From Croceicoccus sp. (lineage in GTDB: Bacteria > Pseudomonadota > Alphaproteobacteria > Sphingomonadales > Sphingomonadaceae), in NCBI GenBank assembly GCA_002694745.1, contig NZMY01000028.1, positions 1 through 55,427 on the forward strand: 55,427 nt of DNA, in the 5' to 3' direction. Made by a program: the position numbers and the translations under genes. Below the pieces are notes generated by a model. The model did no database searches, was not told the DNA's origin, and saw only the letters and a program-made list of their open reading frames with translations. The number at the start of each line of letters is the position of its first letter. Within the stretch, counting starts at the first letter, position 1. This document shows positions 47,961 to 55,427 of this stretch, piece after piece.

Positions 47961-49072
47961 ACCGCAAGTTCCTGCCCCGCATCATCGCGGTTCAGCCGTG
48001 GGGCATCATCATCCCCTTGCTGCTTCTGGTCTGCTTTGGTGCGGCCGTTCTCTATTCCGCGGCGGGTGGCAGCCTGATGCCATGGGCCTTGCTGCATGTG
48101 GTGCGCTTTGTCGTTTTCCTCATCATGGCCATCGTCATTGCCGGCATGTCGCGCGATTTCATCAGGCTTATGGCATTGCCGGTCTATGTCATCCTGCTGC
48201 TGATGCTGATGGCGGTGGAGGCCATGGGGTTCGTCGGCGGGGGCAGCCAGCGCTGGCTCGACCTGGGCTTCATGACCTTGCAGCCTTCCGAACTTATGAA
48301 GCCCGCGATCGTCATCATTCTCGCCCGTTTCTACGACATGCTGCCACCCGCGGCGACGCGCGAGTTTTCCTCGCTGATCGTGCCGGGCGTGCTGATCGGG
48401 TTGCCGTTCGGGCTGGTGCTGATGCAGCCGGATCTTGGCACCAGCCTTGCCATCGTATTCGGCGCAGGACTGGTCATGTTCCTGGCGGGCCTGCCGCTCA
48501 GCTGGTTCATCACGGTCGGCGTGGCGGGGCTTGCCGCCATACCGCTGGCATTCTTCTTTGCGCTTCACGACTATCAGCAGCGCCGCGTTTTGACGTTCCT
48601 CGATCCTGAGAGCGATCCGCTTGGGGCGGGATACCATATCACCCAGTCCAAGATCGCGATCGGGTCCGGCGGCCTGTTCGGCAAGGGCTTTGGAAACGGA
48701 TCGCAGAGCCACCTCAATTACCTGCCCGAGCCGCACACGGACTTCGTCTTTGCCACCATGGCGGAGGAATGGGGCATGATGGGCGGCCTTTTCGTACTGA
48801 CCGTGTTTGGCCTGTTACTGCGCTGGGGCATCAAGGTCGCGATGGGCACGCGCGACCGCTTTGGTCAGCTGATGGCGGCGGGACTTACCGCGACGATCTT
48901 TTTCTATGCCGCGATCAATCTGATGATGGTGATGGGCCTGGCACCGGTGGTGGGCATCCCCCTTCCCTTCATGAGCCACGGCGGGTCGTCGATGCTGACG
49001 ATCATGATTTGCGTAGGCCTTATCATGGCAGTCGAGCGCTGGAACACGCGTGAACCGGGCAGCTTCGCCTAG
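47957..49072 (+). CDS. rodA: Peptidoglycan glycosyltransferase RodA
   Basis: SEDS-family polymerase that extends glycan strands with PBP2. The 371-residue polytopic protein has QPSELMKPAIVIILARF, MQPDLGTSLAIVFGAGLVMF (the conserved Asp region), and the C-terminal PVVGIPLPFMSHGGSSMLT signature. It begins at GTG overlapping the mrdA stop. It is the last gene of the elongasome cluster, 128 bases before tRNA-Lys. Confidence 0.96.
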   Translation: MNRKFLPRIIAVQPWGIIIPLLLLVCFGAAVLYSAAGGSLMPWALLHVVRFVVFLIMAIVIAGMSRDFIRLMALPVYVILLLMLMAVEAMGFVGGGSQRWLDLGFMTLQPSELMKPAIVIILARFYDMLPPAATREFSSLIVPGVLIGLPFGLVLMQPDLGTSLAIVFGAGLVMFLAGLPLSWFITVGVAGLAAIPLAFFFALHDYQQRRVLTFLDPESDPLGAGYHITQSKIAIGSGGLFGKGFGNGSQSHLNYLPEPHTDFVFATMAEEWGMMGGLFVLTVFGLLLRWGIKVAMGTRDRFGQLMAAGLTATIFFYAAINLMMVMGLAPVVGIPLPFMSHGGSSMLTIMICVGLIMAVERWNTREPGSFA

Positions 49073-49200
49073 CGCTGCGCGAGAAATTTTCGGAAAGGTG
49101 AAATTTTCCCTTCCATCGCGCCGCGCAATCCGTATAGGGAGGCCTCCCGCGGCGAATCGCACTTCTCGCATTTGCCGCAATCGTCTGAAATCGGCGATGT

Positions 49201-49276
<76 letters not shown>

Positions 49277-49671
49277 AACTTCTCAAAGACTTAGGCCAGA
49301 GTATACATCCCTACCAAAGGGGTGTCGAGGCCCGTTTAATCACCACGTAATCAAGTGCCCTCGCACTGTAGAGGGAAACCTTTGGAAACGTTGGCGTAGT
49401 GCCGCGCAGCGCGGAGATGATTCGTCGCAATCTCGTGACCTACAGTGGCTTCCAGCACATTGCGATGTGTTCATTCGATTGCTCAAGACACCAATCCTTA
49501 CGCGTCCGCGTTCGTGCATTTCTCAACTCAGAAGTGGCTTTGCGACTGCCCTCCCCAGTTCTTGGTATTGACGCACTAGTCTCATGCTGACTCAACGAGT
49601 CCAATGAGAAGACATTGCGGACGAAATCTGATCGACAGGTGCAACCATTCCAGCACCTTGCTAGGTGTCGA
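49277..49671. other. Gene-poor junction downstream of tRNA-Lys
   Basis: About 395 bases without a convincing gene. Short reading frames (for example 49399-49590) lack ribosome sites and recognisable sequence. Two small dyads occur: AGTGC/GCACT (49354-49358 with 49363-49367) and CCGCGC-A-GCGCGG (49402-49414). No integrase fragment is recognised. It probably represents decayed material at an island edge. Confidence 0.5.
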
Positions 49672-49674
49672 ATG

Positions 49675-50613
49675 ATGAAGACCGACCTCGATCATCTGCC
49701 ACCGCAAAAGCAGCGCGAGATTGAACGCGTGGTGCAGCTGATCTTCGAGGAATTCGACGATGCGTTCGCGCTTGCAAAGCACGAGTGGAAGAAGGCCGGA
49801 CGCATCCTCAAGGTCATCCTCTACGGAAGCTACGCGCGCGGTACCTGGGTTGATGAACCGCACACCGCCAAGGGCTACCAGTCGGACTATGACCTGCTGA
49901 TCATCGTCAATGACAAGCGGCTGGTCGACCGAGTGAAGTACTGGTCGAAGCTCGATGATCGTCTGATGCGAGAGTACGGCGTCACGAAAGGGCTCAAGAC
50001 CCCGGTCAATTTCATCGTCCACACCCTGCAGGAGGTGAACGACGGGCTCGCCCATGGGCGCTACTTCTTCATGGACGTCAAGGACGACGGGATAGCGCTG
50101 TACCAGTCGGACGACACTGAACTGCACACACCGAAGCCCAAGACGCCGACGCAGGCGGTCGCCATGGCGCAAGAGTATTTCGACGAGTGGATGCCCGGCG
50201 CGAACGACTTTGTGGACAGTGCCACTCACCTAATGAGCAAAGGAAGGTACAAGCGAGCTGCGTTCTTGATGCATCAAGCTGCAGAGAGTTTGTATCACTG
50301 TGTCCTACTGGTCTGCACCTTCTATACGCCCCACGTGCACAATCTTGGTTTCCTCCGCACTCAGGCCGAGCGGATTGACGCTCGGCTAACCTATGTATGG
50401 CCGCGCGACACCCGACGCGACCGCGCCCGCTTCGAGAAGCTCAAGGAGGCCTACGTTAAGGCGCGCTACTCGAAGCACTACCGCATCACAAAGGAAGAGC
50501 TCGAATGGCTCGGAGAACAGGTAGAGGAGCTTGGTAGGGTTGTGCACGAGGTGTGCTCGGAACGGATTGAAAAGCTCAAAGCTGAAGCAAGGGCGCGCCC
50601 GGATAAGCAGTAG
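49675..50613 (+). CDS. Fused MNT nucleotidyltransferase-HEPN domain protein
   Basis: A 312-residue protein joining the two halves of the MNT-HEPN toxin-antitoxin type in one chain. The N-terminal domain has ILYGSYARGTW followed by QSDYDLLIIV (Gly51-Ser52 with Asp71 and Asp73), the nucleotidyltransferase signature. The C-terminal half (about 165-300) is HEPN-like: RYKRAAFLMHQAAESLYHCVLL, then YTPHVHNLGFL and a late ARYSKHY. In two-gene systems the MNT protein adds AMP to the HEPN RNase. The canonical RX4-6H motif is not clear in the last helix. A double ATG at 49672/49675 makes the start slightly ambiguous. Base composition is closer to the core than its two downstream neighbours. Confidence 0.85.
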   Translation: MKTDLDHLPPQKQREIERVVQLIFEEFDDAFALAKHEWKKAGRILKVILYGSYARGTWVDEPHTAKGYQSDYDLLIIVNDKRLVDRVKYWSKLDDRLMREYGVTKGLKTPVNFIVHTLQEVNDGLAHGRYFFMDVKDDGIALYQSDDTELHTPKPKTPTQAVAMAQEYFDEWMPGANDFVDSATHLMSKGRYKRAAFLMHQAAESLYHCVLLVCTFYTPHVHNLGFLRTQAERIDARLTYVWPRDTRRDRARFEKLKEAYVKARYSKHYRITKEELEWLGEQVEELGRVVHEVCSERIEKLKAEARARPDKQ

Positions 50614-50921
50614 GCTCAGCGGTCGCCGAGGCGCAGCTTGTCGAGATGGCTTGCTGAAAGCAGACCTTCGGCTTCCGACCCGATTGCTGACATTTTGCGC
50701 TAGGTCAGCTTTGCGCCCTCATCTCGGACATACACGCGAGCTCAGCAATCGCCTGGAAGCTGCCTTCAAATGCCGTTGCGCTTCTCAGGCATGACTAGCG
50801 AGTTTGCTGATCATCTGAGGGAATCGATTGGCGCGAAGTGTCGCTACTAGCGCGGTGGGACTTCTGCAGCCAATTTCAACATGCTATTCCAATGATCATT
50901 TTTTGGAGCAGCGACGTTATT
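50614..50921. other. Intergenic stretch before the OLD-type gene
   Basis: Some 308 bases with no supported gene. It contains AAAGCAGACCTTCGGC (50657-50672), matching 13 of 16 positions of a sequence at 55222-55237 beyond the next two genes. A GGAG at about 50905 lies a little far (roughly 14 bases) from the ATG of the OLD-type gene. No clear promoter was identified. Confidence 0.45.
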
Positions 50922-52778
50922 ATGAGACTCAAGGCAGTAAAAATCAGAAATTTTCGAGCGTACCAAGTCGAAACGACGCTCTTCTTGGACGACTTAACGG
51001 CCATCCTCGGGCGGAATGATGTCGGCAAAAGCTGTTTGCTTGAAGCGTTGGAAATTTTCTTCAATTCCGAGCTGGTAAAGCCAGATTCTGGCGACTGCTG
51101 TGTGCACGCGGCTAATGACGACAAATTCGTAGAGATTGCATGCATCTTCGACAGCCTACCCACAACGCTGACGATTGACGCCCATGCCGAGACGACTTGG
51201 TCTGAGGAACATCTGCTGAACGCTGATGGCGATCTAGAAATCCTCAAACGATACAACTGTGGATTGCGGACAGCCCCCAAAGCCGAGATTTTTGCGAGGG
51301 CTCATCATCCAACAATGGAAGGAGCTGCCGACCTGCTCCAACTTAAGAATGCGCAGCTCAAAACTCGTGCCGGCGAACTGGGAGCCGACCTAGCCGAGAT
51401 TGATAAAAGATCGAATGTATCATTGCGACAAGCCATCCGAGATTCACTTGGTGATCTTGCTCTTGCTGAACGCGAGATACCGCTCAAGGAAGATGACGGA
51501 AAGAAGGTGTGGGATCAGATTCAAAAAGGATTGCCCGTATTCGCGCTCTTCCAAGCCGATCGTCCAAGCAAGGACGACGATCCGGAGGTCTCTGACCCGA
51601 TGAAGATCGCCGTTCAGGCTGCGATCAAGGATATCGAAGATGAGTTGGAAGCGGTTCGAGAGAAAGTCCGGCTCAGTGTCATGGAAGTGGCGCAACGCAC
51701 CATAGCTAAACTTACCGAAATGGACAGCGAGCTAGCTGGTCAGCTCAATCCCACATTCAAAGCGGAGCCGAAGTGGGACGGATTCAAGCTCACCCTCACA
51801 GGCGACAATGACATCCCCATCAACAAGAGGGGTAGTGGGGTAAGGCGGCTCATCCTGCTCAACTTCTTCCGGGCGGAAGCTGAACGCCGTAGGGAGACAG
51901 CGGATTCTCGGCGAGTGATTTACGCAATTGAGGAACCTGAAAGCTCCCAACATCCAGACAATCAAACGATGCTTATACGGGCATTGTTGGAGCTCAGCAT
52001 CGACCCAAATACCCAAGTGCTCCTAACCACGCACGTTCCTGCTGTTGCTGCTCAGATTCCAGTTGAAAGCGTCCGGTTGGTCACCCGCCATCAAGATGGG
52101 TATCCGGTTATCGAGCAAGGAACTGAAGACGCCTATGAGAAAGCTGTCGAATCTCTTGGCTTGCTTCCCGACAAGCGTGCGCAAGTTGCGATCTATATTG
52201 AGGGGCCTCACGACTATGAGTTTCTCGTTCGAGCGAGCGAGAAACTGCGCCAGACTGATCCGACATTGATCGACCTTGAAAAGGATCATCGTATCGCGTG
52301 GGTTGTTACCGGCGGCGGAAACTTGAAGCACTGGGTCGACAAGCGATACCTTGCAAATGTCCAATTGGTCGAAGTGCACATCTATGACCGAGACGATCAG
52401 AACGATCCTAAGTACCAAGCCCAGGTAGATGACGTTAATGCTAGAGGAGACAATTCTGTCGCCTTTCTGACCAATAAGCGAGAAATGGAAAACTACCTGC
52501 ACCCAACTGCCATACAAGATGAACTCGGAGTTGCATTGGAATGTACGGATTGGAGTGACGTGCCCATGCTGTTCGCGGAGCAAGTTCATATTCAATCTGG
52601 CTCGCCGAATGCATGGGCTGTACTGTCCGAGGAGTTACAGGGGAAAAAGGAAAGTAGAGCGAAGAAGCGGCTCAATTCGGTCGTGATGGACCGGATGTCT
52701 GTCGCCGACCTTGAGCAGCAAGATGGGCAGGGCGAAATTAGGGGGTGGATGGAAGCTATTCGAGATCGCGTTACCTGA
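50922..52778 (+). CDS. OLD-family ATPase with C-terminal TOPRIM nuclease domain
   Basis: A 618-residue protein with an ABC/SMC-like ATPase split around an insertion: Walker A GRNDVGKS (30-37), signature GSGVRR (304-309), Walker B VIYAIEEPE (332-340) and His371 (LLTTHVPA). The C-terminal TOPRIM domain has YIEGPHD (Glu427), HIYDRDD (Asp489, Asp491) and LTNKREMENYLHP (517-527), the metal-binding set of OLD nucleases. Relatives include phage P2 Old and GajA of Gabija. No UvrD-type helicase (GajB) is present in the window; the next gene is a nuclease-STAND protein. I prefer the ATG at 50922 (MRLKAVK); earlier in-frame starts at 50838 and 50892 lack homology. GC is lower than in the core. Confidence 0.9.
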   Translation: MRLKAVKIRNFRAYQVETTLFLDDLTAILGRNDVGKSCLLEALEIFFNSELVKPDSGDCCVHAANDDKFVEIACIFDSLPTTLTIDAHAETTWSEEHLLNADGDLEILKRYNCGLRTAPKAEIFARAHHPTMEGAADLLQLKNAQLKTRAGELGADLAEIDKRSNVSLRQAIRDSLGDLALAEREIPLKEDDGKKVWDQIQKGLPVFALFQADRPSKDDDPEVSDPMKIAVQAAIKDIEDELEAVREKVRLSVMEVAQRTIAKLTEMDSELAGQLNPTFKAEPKWDGFKLTLTGDNDIPINKRGSGVRRLILLNFFRAEAERRRETADSRRVIYAIEEPESSQHPDNQTMLIRALLELSIDPNTQVLLTTHVPAVAAQIPVESVRLVTRHQDGYPVIEQGTEDAYEKAVESLGLLPDKRAQVAIYIEGPHDYEFLVRASEKLRQTDPTLIDLEKDHRIAWVVTGGGNLKHWVDKRYLANVQLVEVHIYDRDDQNDPKYQAQVDDVNARGDNSVAFLTNKREMENYLHPTAIQDELGVALECTDWSDVPMLFAEQVHIQSGSPNAWAVLSEELQGKKESRAKKRLNSVVMDRMSVADLEQQDGQGEIRGWMEAIRDRVT

Positions 52779-52912
52779 TCGAACTGCTCGCTATTCTCTC
52801 GGTTTCCAAACCTAGCCGCAAGAATATTATATGTGCTTGAAGCATTACCATTATTAGAAGTGTAGAAAAGGCAAACCCACTAGCTGACACAGCGTGGCTG
52901 ATTGAGAAAAAC

Positions 52913-55183
52913 TTGACCTACGATTTTCGCACCCTTCTTCCGGCAGACTTCGAAGACTTTTCCCGCGACCTCATCGGCAAGAGCCTCGGCATCCGTTTCG
53001 AGGCTTTTGCCAAGGGGCCCGATGGCGGAGTTGATGGTCGTCACGCTACAAGTGAAGCCAAAACAATTCTCCAAGCAAAACACTACATTAATTCCGGATA
53101 CTCCGCCCTAAAATCGAAGATGAAAAAGGAACGCGCTTCGATCGATGCGCTGGAACCGGATCGATACATTCTCGCGACCTCCTGCCCACTGACGCCTAAT
53201 CGAAAGGATGAGCTCGCAGAGATTATTGGACCAAGACTTCTATCGCTGAGCGATATTGTAGGGCCGGACGAACTCAACGCCTCCTTAAAAGACCACGGTG
53301 AAGTCGAACGTGCCCATCTCAAACTCTGGTTGTCTAGCAGCCACGTCCTTGATTCCGTCGTCAATGCCAGTTCACATGCCTTTAGCGCGACCACGGAGGT
53401 CGAAATTGAAGCAAAGGTCAGAGTCTACGCACAAAATCCTAGCCTTGCTGATGCGCAATCAACACTTGAGAAGAACCATGTCCTAATTGTCTCTGGCCCT
53501 CCGGGTGTTGGCAAGACCACACTAGCTGAGATGCTGGCATATGCGCATATCGGGGACGGTTGGGAGTTCATCGCTATCCGTAGCCTCGAGGATGGGTTCG
53601 CTCGGATAAAGGACTCGCAGAAGCAAATCTTCTTCTTTGACGATTTTCTCGGCACCATCGCCTTGGATCGCCAATCACTCGCAGCAAATGACTCTGCCCT
53701 AGCCAAATTCATGAACCGCGTACGCAAAAGCCCGAATGCGCGTTTTGTTTTGACGACCAGGGCTTACATTCTCAATGAGGCGCGGAGTATATCGGACCGA
53801 TTGGCAGATGATCGCGTTGAAATCAGCACGTATGTTCTTGATCTCGAATCGTACACACGCGCTATTCGTGCCCGGATCCTCTACAACCACCTTCTTGTCG
53901 GAAATACGCCCCAAACCCACATCAATGCACTGGTCGATAGCGGCCAGATTCCTCAGATTGTTGATCATAAGAACTACAATCCACGTATTGTAGAATGGAT
54001 GACTGATGCCATTCAAATCGGAAGCTTCGAAGGGGCGGACTACCCTAAGGCATTTCTTCACGCACTCGCCAATCCGCAGAAAATATGGGAAGTGGCTTTC
54101 AAGAGCCATATCAACGATGCCTGCCGTCACTTATTGATCGTGCTCTTCTTTTCCGGGTCATTCGGTGAGGAAATTGCGGAGCTCCGTAAGACCTTCGACG
54201 CTCTTCATGGGACCCTTTGCTCCAAACTTGGTCTGCCGCGGGGCTTGCAAGATTTCGAAGATTCCCTTCGCACTCTCGAAGGTAGTTTCGTCGACATCCA
54301 AGACACGACAGTCAACTTCATAAATCCCTCTGTGCGAGACTTTCTTGCCAACTTTCTTATCGATGCCGGGCTTCTCGCAGCGGCCGCATCTAGTTCGCAA
54401 TCCGTCAGCTTCGCATCTGCCGTTTGGGAGTTCACCAAGAAAAAATTTCTCCTGTCGCCCGCGAAGGAGATCATCGCCAGAGAGTTTCATGGCGTAACTG
54501 AAGTTCTGAAGTCGCGACCATATCAAAGGCTTGTCGATGGTAATCGGATAGTTTTCGCCGATTCCAGTAACTCAGCTCGCGTAGAGCTATTGCTGGAATG
54601 GTGGTCTGAAACTTCCAACGAGACATTCTTCAAGGCGGCCGCCGATCTTGTTCGTGATCCTCCGCAAGGTTTTGACGCTTGGAGAGATACCAACGCCCTA
54701 TTGGAATTGGTTGTTAAGATCGATGACGGCGACTACTTCGGAGCCCATTCGGACATGCCTGAGCTTAAGGCCCAGATTGAGGGGGCCATTGTCACGCTGC
54801 TCGAACAAGGAATGTGGGCAGAAGATCTGAAAACTGTTTCCGATACCGTCGAAGAGACACAAGGGGTTAGTCTGGAAATCCAAAGCGCATTGAAAGCGGC
54901 GATTGTAACTGAGATCGACAATGTAGATAACTATTGTCGGGATCAGGACTCTAGTTCCCATCTCTCCGATCAGGCTGAGGCAATGAAAGTGCTTGGGCAG
55001 CGTGCCGGTATTCCGGATTGGAGCCTTTCCTCAGCATTGGACATGATCCAGGAGCGGATTGCTGAAATTGAGGAACACGAGACTACGTCCTCGACCTCTC
55101 CAAGCTTCTCATCTTCAAGTTTGTATAACGAAGAATTTTCCGATGAAGCGATGGACGCCCTGTTTTCTGGACTTAAGCAGTAG
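52913..55183 (+). CDS. Mrr-like nuclease fused to a STAND-type NTPase (nSTAND3-like)
   Basis: A 756-residue probable phage-sensing effector. The N-terminal domain starts YDFRTLLPADFEDFSRDL and has a PD-(D/E)xK nuclease set: Glu14, GPDGGVDG (Asp41) and LQAKHY (Gln54, Lys56), as in Mrr-type restriction enzymes. The central P-loop domain has GPPGVGKT (195-202), Walker B IFFFDDF (Asp243, Asp244) and the sensor VLTTRAY (Arg283), matching nSTAND3-type NTPases. A long helical C-terminal half follows, ending in a Ser-rich acidic segment. No ATG is available; TTG 52913 gives the family-like N-terminus, with ATT 52901 or CTG 52898 as alternatives. It lies 134 bases after the OLD-type gene, with an AT-rich gap that could hold its own promoter. 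Confidence 0.87.
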   Translation: MTYDFRTLLPADFEDFSRDLIGKSLGIRFEAFAKGPDGGVDGRHATSEAKTILQAKHYINSGYSALKSKMKKERASIDALEPDRYILATSCPLTPNRKDELAEIIGPRLLSLSDIVGPDELNASLKDHGEVERAHLKLWLSSSHVLDSVVNASSHAFSATTEVEIEAKVRVYAQNPSLADAQSTLEKNHVLIVSGPPGVGKTTLAEMLAYAHIGDGWEFIAIRSLEDGFARIKDSQKQIFFFDDFLGTIALDRQSLAANDSALAKFMNRVRKSPNARFVLTTRAYILNEARSISDRLADDRVEISTYVLDLESYTRAIRARILYNHLLVGNTPQTHINALVDSGQIPQIVDHKNYNPRIVEWMTDAIQIGSFEGADYPKAFLHALANPQKIWEVAFKSHINDACRHLLIVLFFSGSFGEEIAELRKTFDALHGTLCSKLGLPRGLQDFEDSLRTLEGSFVDIQDTTVNFINPSVRDFLANFLIDAGLLAAAASSSQSVSFASAVWEFTKKKFLLSPAKEIIAREFHGVTEVLKSRPYQRLVDGNRIVFADSSNSARVELLLEWWSETSNETFFKAAADLVRDPPQGFDAWRDTNALLELVVKIDDGDYFGAHSDMPELKAQIEGAIVTLLEQGMWAEDLKTVSDTVEETQGVSLEIQSALKAAIVTEIDNVDNYCRDQDSSSHLSDQAEAMKVLGQRAGIPDWSLSSALDMIQERIAEIEEHETTSSTSPSFSSSSLYNEEFSDEAMDALFSGLKQ

Positions 55184-55194
55184 AATTGGGGCCG

Positions 55195-55231
55195 CGTCCG
55201 CTTTCGCGGTGCGCCAATCCTAAAGCGGACG
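55195..55231. repeat. 10-bp inverted repeat downstream of the nuclease-STAND gene
   Basis: CGTCCGCTTT (55195-55204) is the exact inverse complement of AAAGCGGACG (55222-55231), with a 17-base loop. No T-run follows, so it is not a clear terminator. The right arm lies in the sequence that resembles the motif at 50657-50672. Confidence 0.6.
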
Positions 55232-55404
55232 TTCCGCAATCGTTTAGAGTTTCGGACGCCGTGAGGCGTCGGAAAGTCGACGGTGCCCGAACCCGCGGGC
55301 CGCACGCGATGAGCTATGGGGATTTTGATTTCGGGTGTAAGCGCTGTTGCGTCCCCACCTTGCGCGGTTAATCTGAAGCGTCGAGTTTCCGCGCCCTGAT
55401 CTTC

Positions 55405-55427
55405 AGGAGGGGCGTTGGTGCTATGAC
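55405..55427 (+). other. Possible start of a further gene at the window edge
   Basis: AGGAGG (55405-55410) precedes ATG at 55423. The closer GTG at 55418 and TTG at 55415 run straight into TGA, so ATG is the only viable start of the three. Nothing can be said about the product because only five bases remain. Confidence 0.3.

Noticed and set aside
49399-49590. 63-codon reading frame after tRNA-Lys
   Set aside because: No ribosome site and no family resemblance to integrases or other known proteins; likely chance.
50922-55183. Gabija (GajAB) system
   Set aside because: The first protein resembles GajA in domain order, but the neighbour is a nuclease-STAND protein. No UvrD/Rep helicase motifs were found on either strand in the window.
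55195-55231. Inverted repeat as an intrinsic terminator of the nuclease-STAND gene
   Set aside because: The loop is long (17 bases) and no T-run follows on either strand; kept as a repeat only.

Overview
The window comes from an alphaproteobacterial chromosome, most likely order Sphingomonadales (Erythrobacteraceae/Sphingomonadaceae-like). The evidence is the GC-rich coding sequence, the bifunctional ispDF, the dusB-ntrB-ntrC-ntrY-ntrX-hfq-hflX order, the DUF1206 protein, tandem TraB/GumN proteins, a split glyQ/glyS, and a MutL with an endonuclease motif. No genus can be named from the sequence alone.

Positions 1 to about 49,280 are ordinary core genome. A tRNA-Ser opens the window. It is followed by a tightly packed + strand run: lytic transglycosylase, D,D-carboxypeptidase, tmk, holB, metG, tatD, an MBL hydrolase, a tiny two-helix membrane protein and mazG. 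Opposite it, on the - strand, lies the nitrogen two-component block dusB-ntrBC-ntrYX with hfq and hflX. Hfq here is unusual: it carries two complete Sm domains after a Lys/Ala/Pro-rich tail. Next come ispDF, a CinA-type amidase, a RatA/Coq10-like protein and lipA, then carbonic anhydrase, an MFS transporter and cysK, closed by a clear bidirectional terminator. An acyl-CoA dehydrogenase, hisI, comF, a methyltransferase, ppdK and glyQS follow. Between hisI and comF is a roughly 230-nt gene-free stretch that folds into several perfect stems and ends in a + strand intrinsic terminator with no + strand protein gene. It is a candidate structured RNA.

Positions 34,384-49,072 hold two TraB/GumN paralogues, rplY, pth, a duplicated periplasmic domain protein, ychF, a DUF1206 membrane protein, a small lipoprotein, mutL and the cell-shape cluster mreB-mreC-mreD-mrdA-rodA.

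The chromosome changes character at the tRNA-Lys (49,201-49,276). To the end of the window, base composition drops in the larger genes: one 60-base line at 53,581 has 29 G+C, against 43 at 43,681 inside mreB. Gene spacing also becomes loose. The three genes there are defence-type: a fused MNT nucleotidyltransferase-HEPN protein, an OLD-family ATPase with a C-terminal TOPRIM nuclease domain, and a large protein combining an N-terminal Mrr-like nuclease with a STAND-type P-loop NTPase. No integrase is visible and no copy of the tRNA end was found before the window stops, so the far boundary probably lies outside. I infer a tRNA-anchored defence island. The OLD plus nuclease-STAND pair, without the UvrD-like helicase that would make it Gabija, is the most likely place for an undescribed system.
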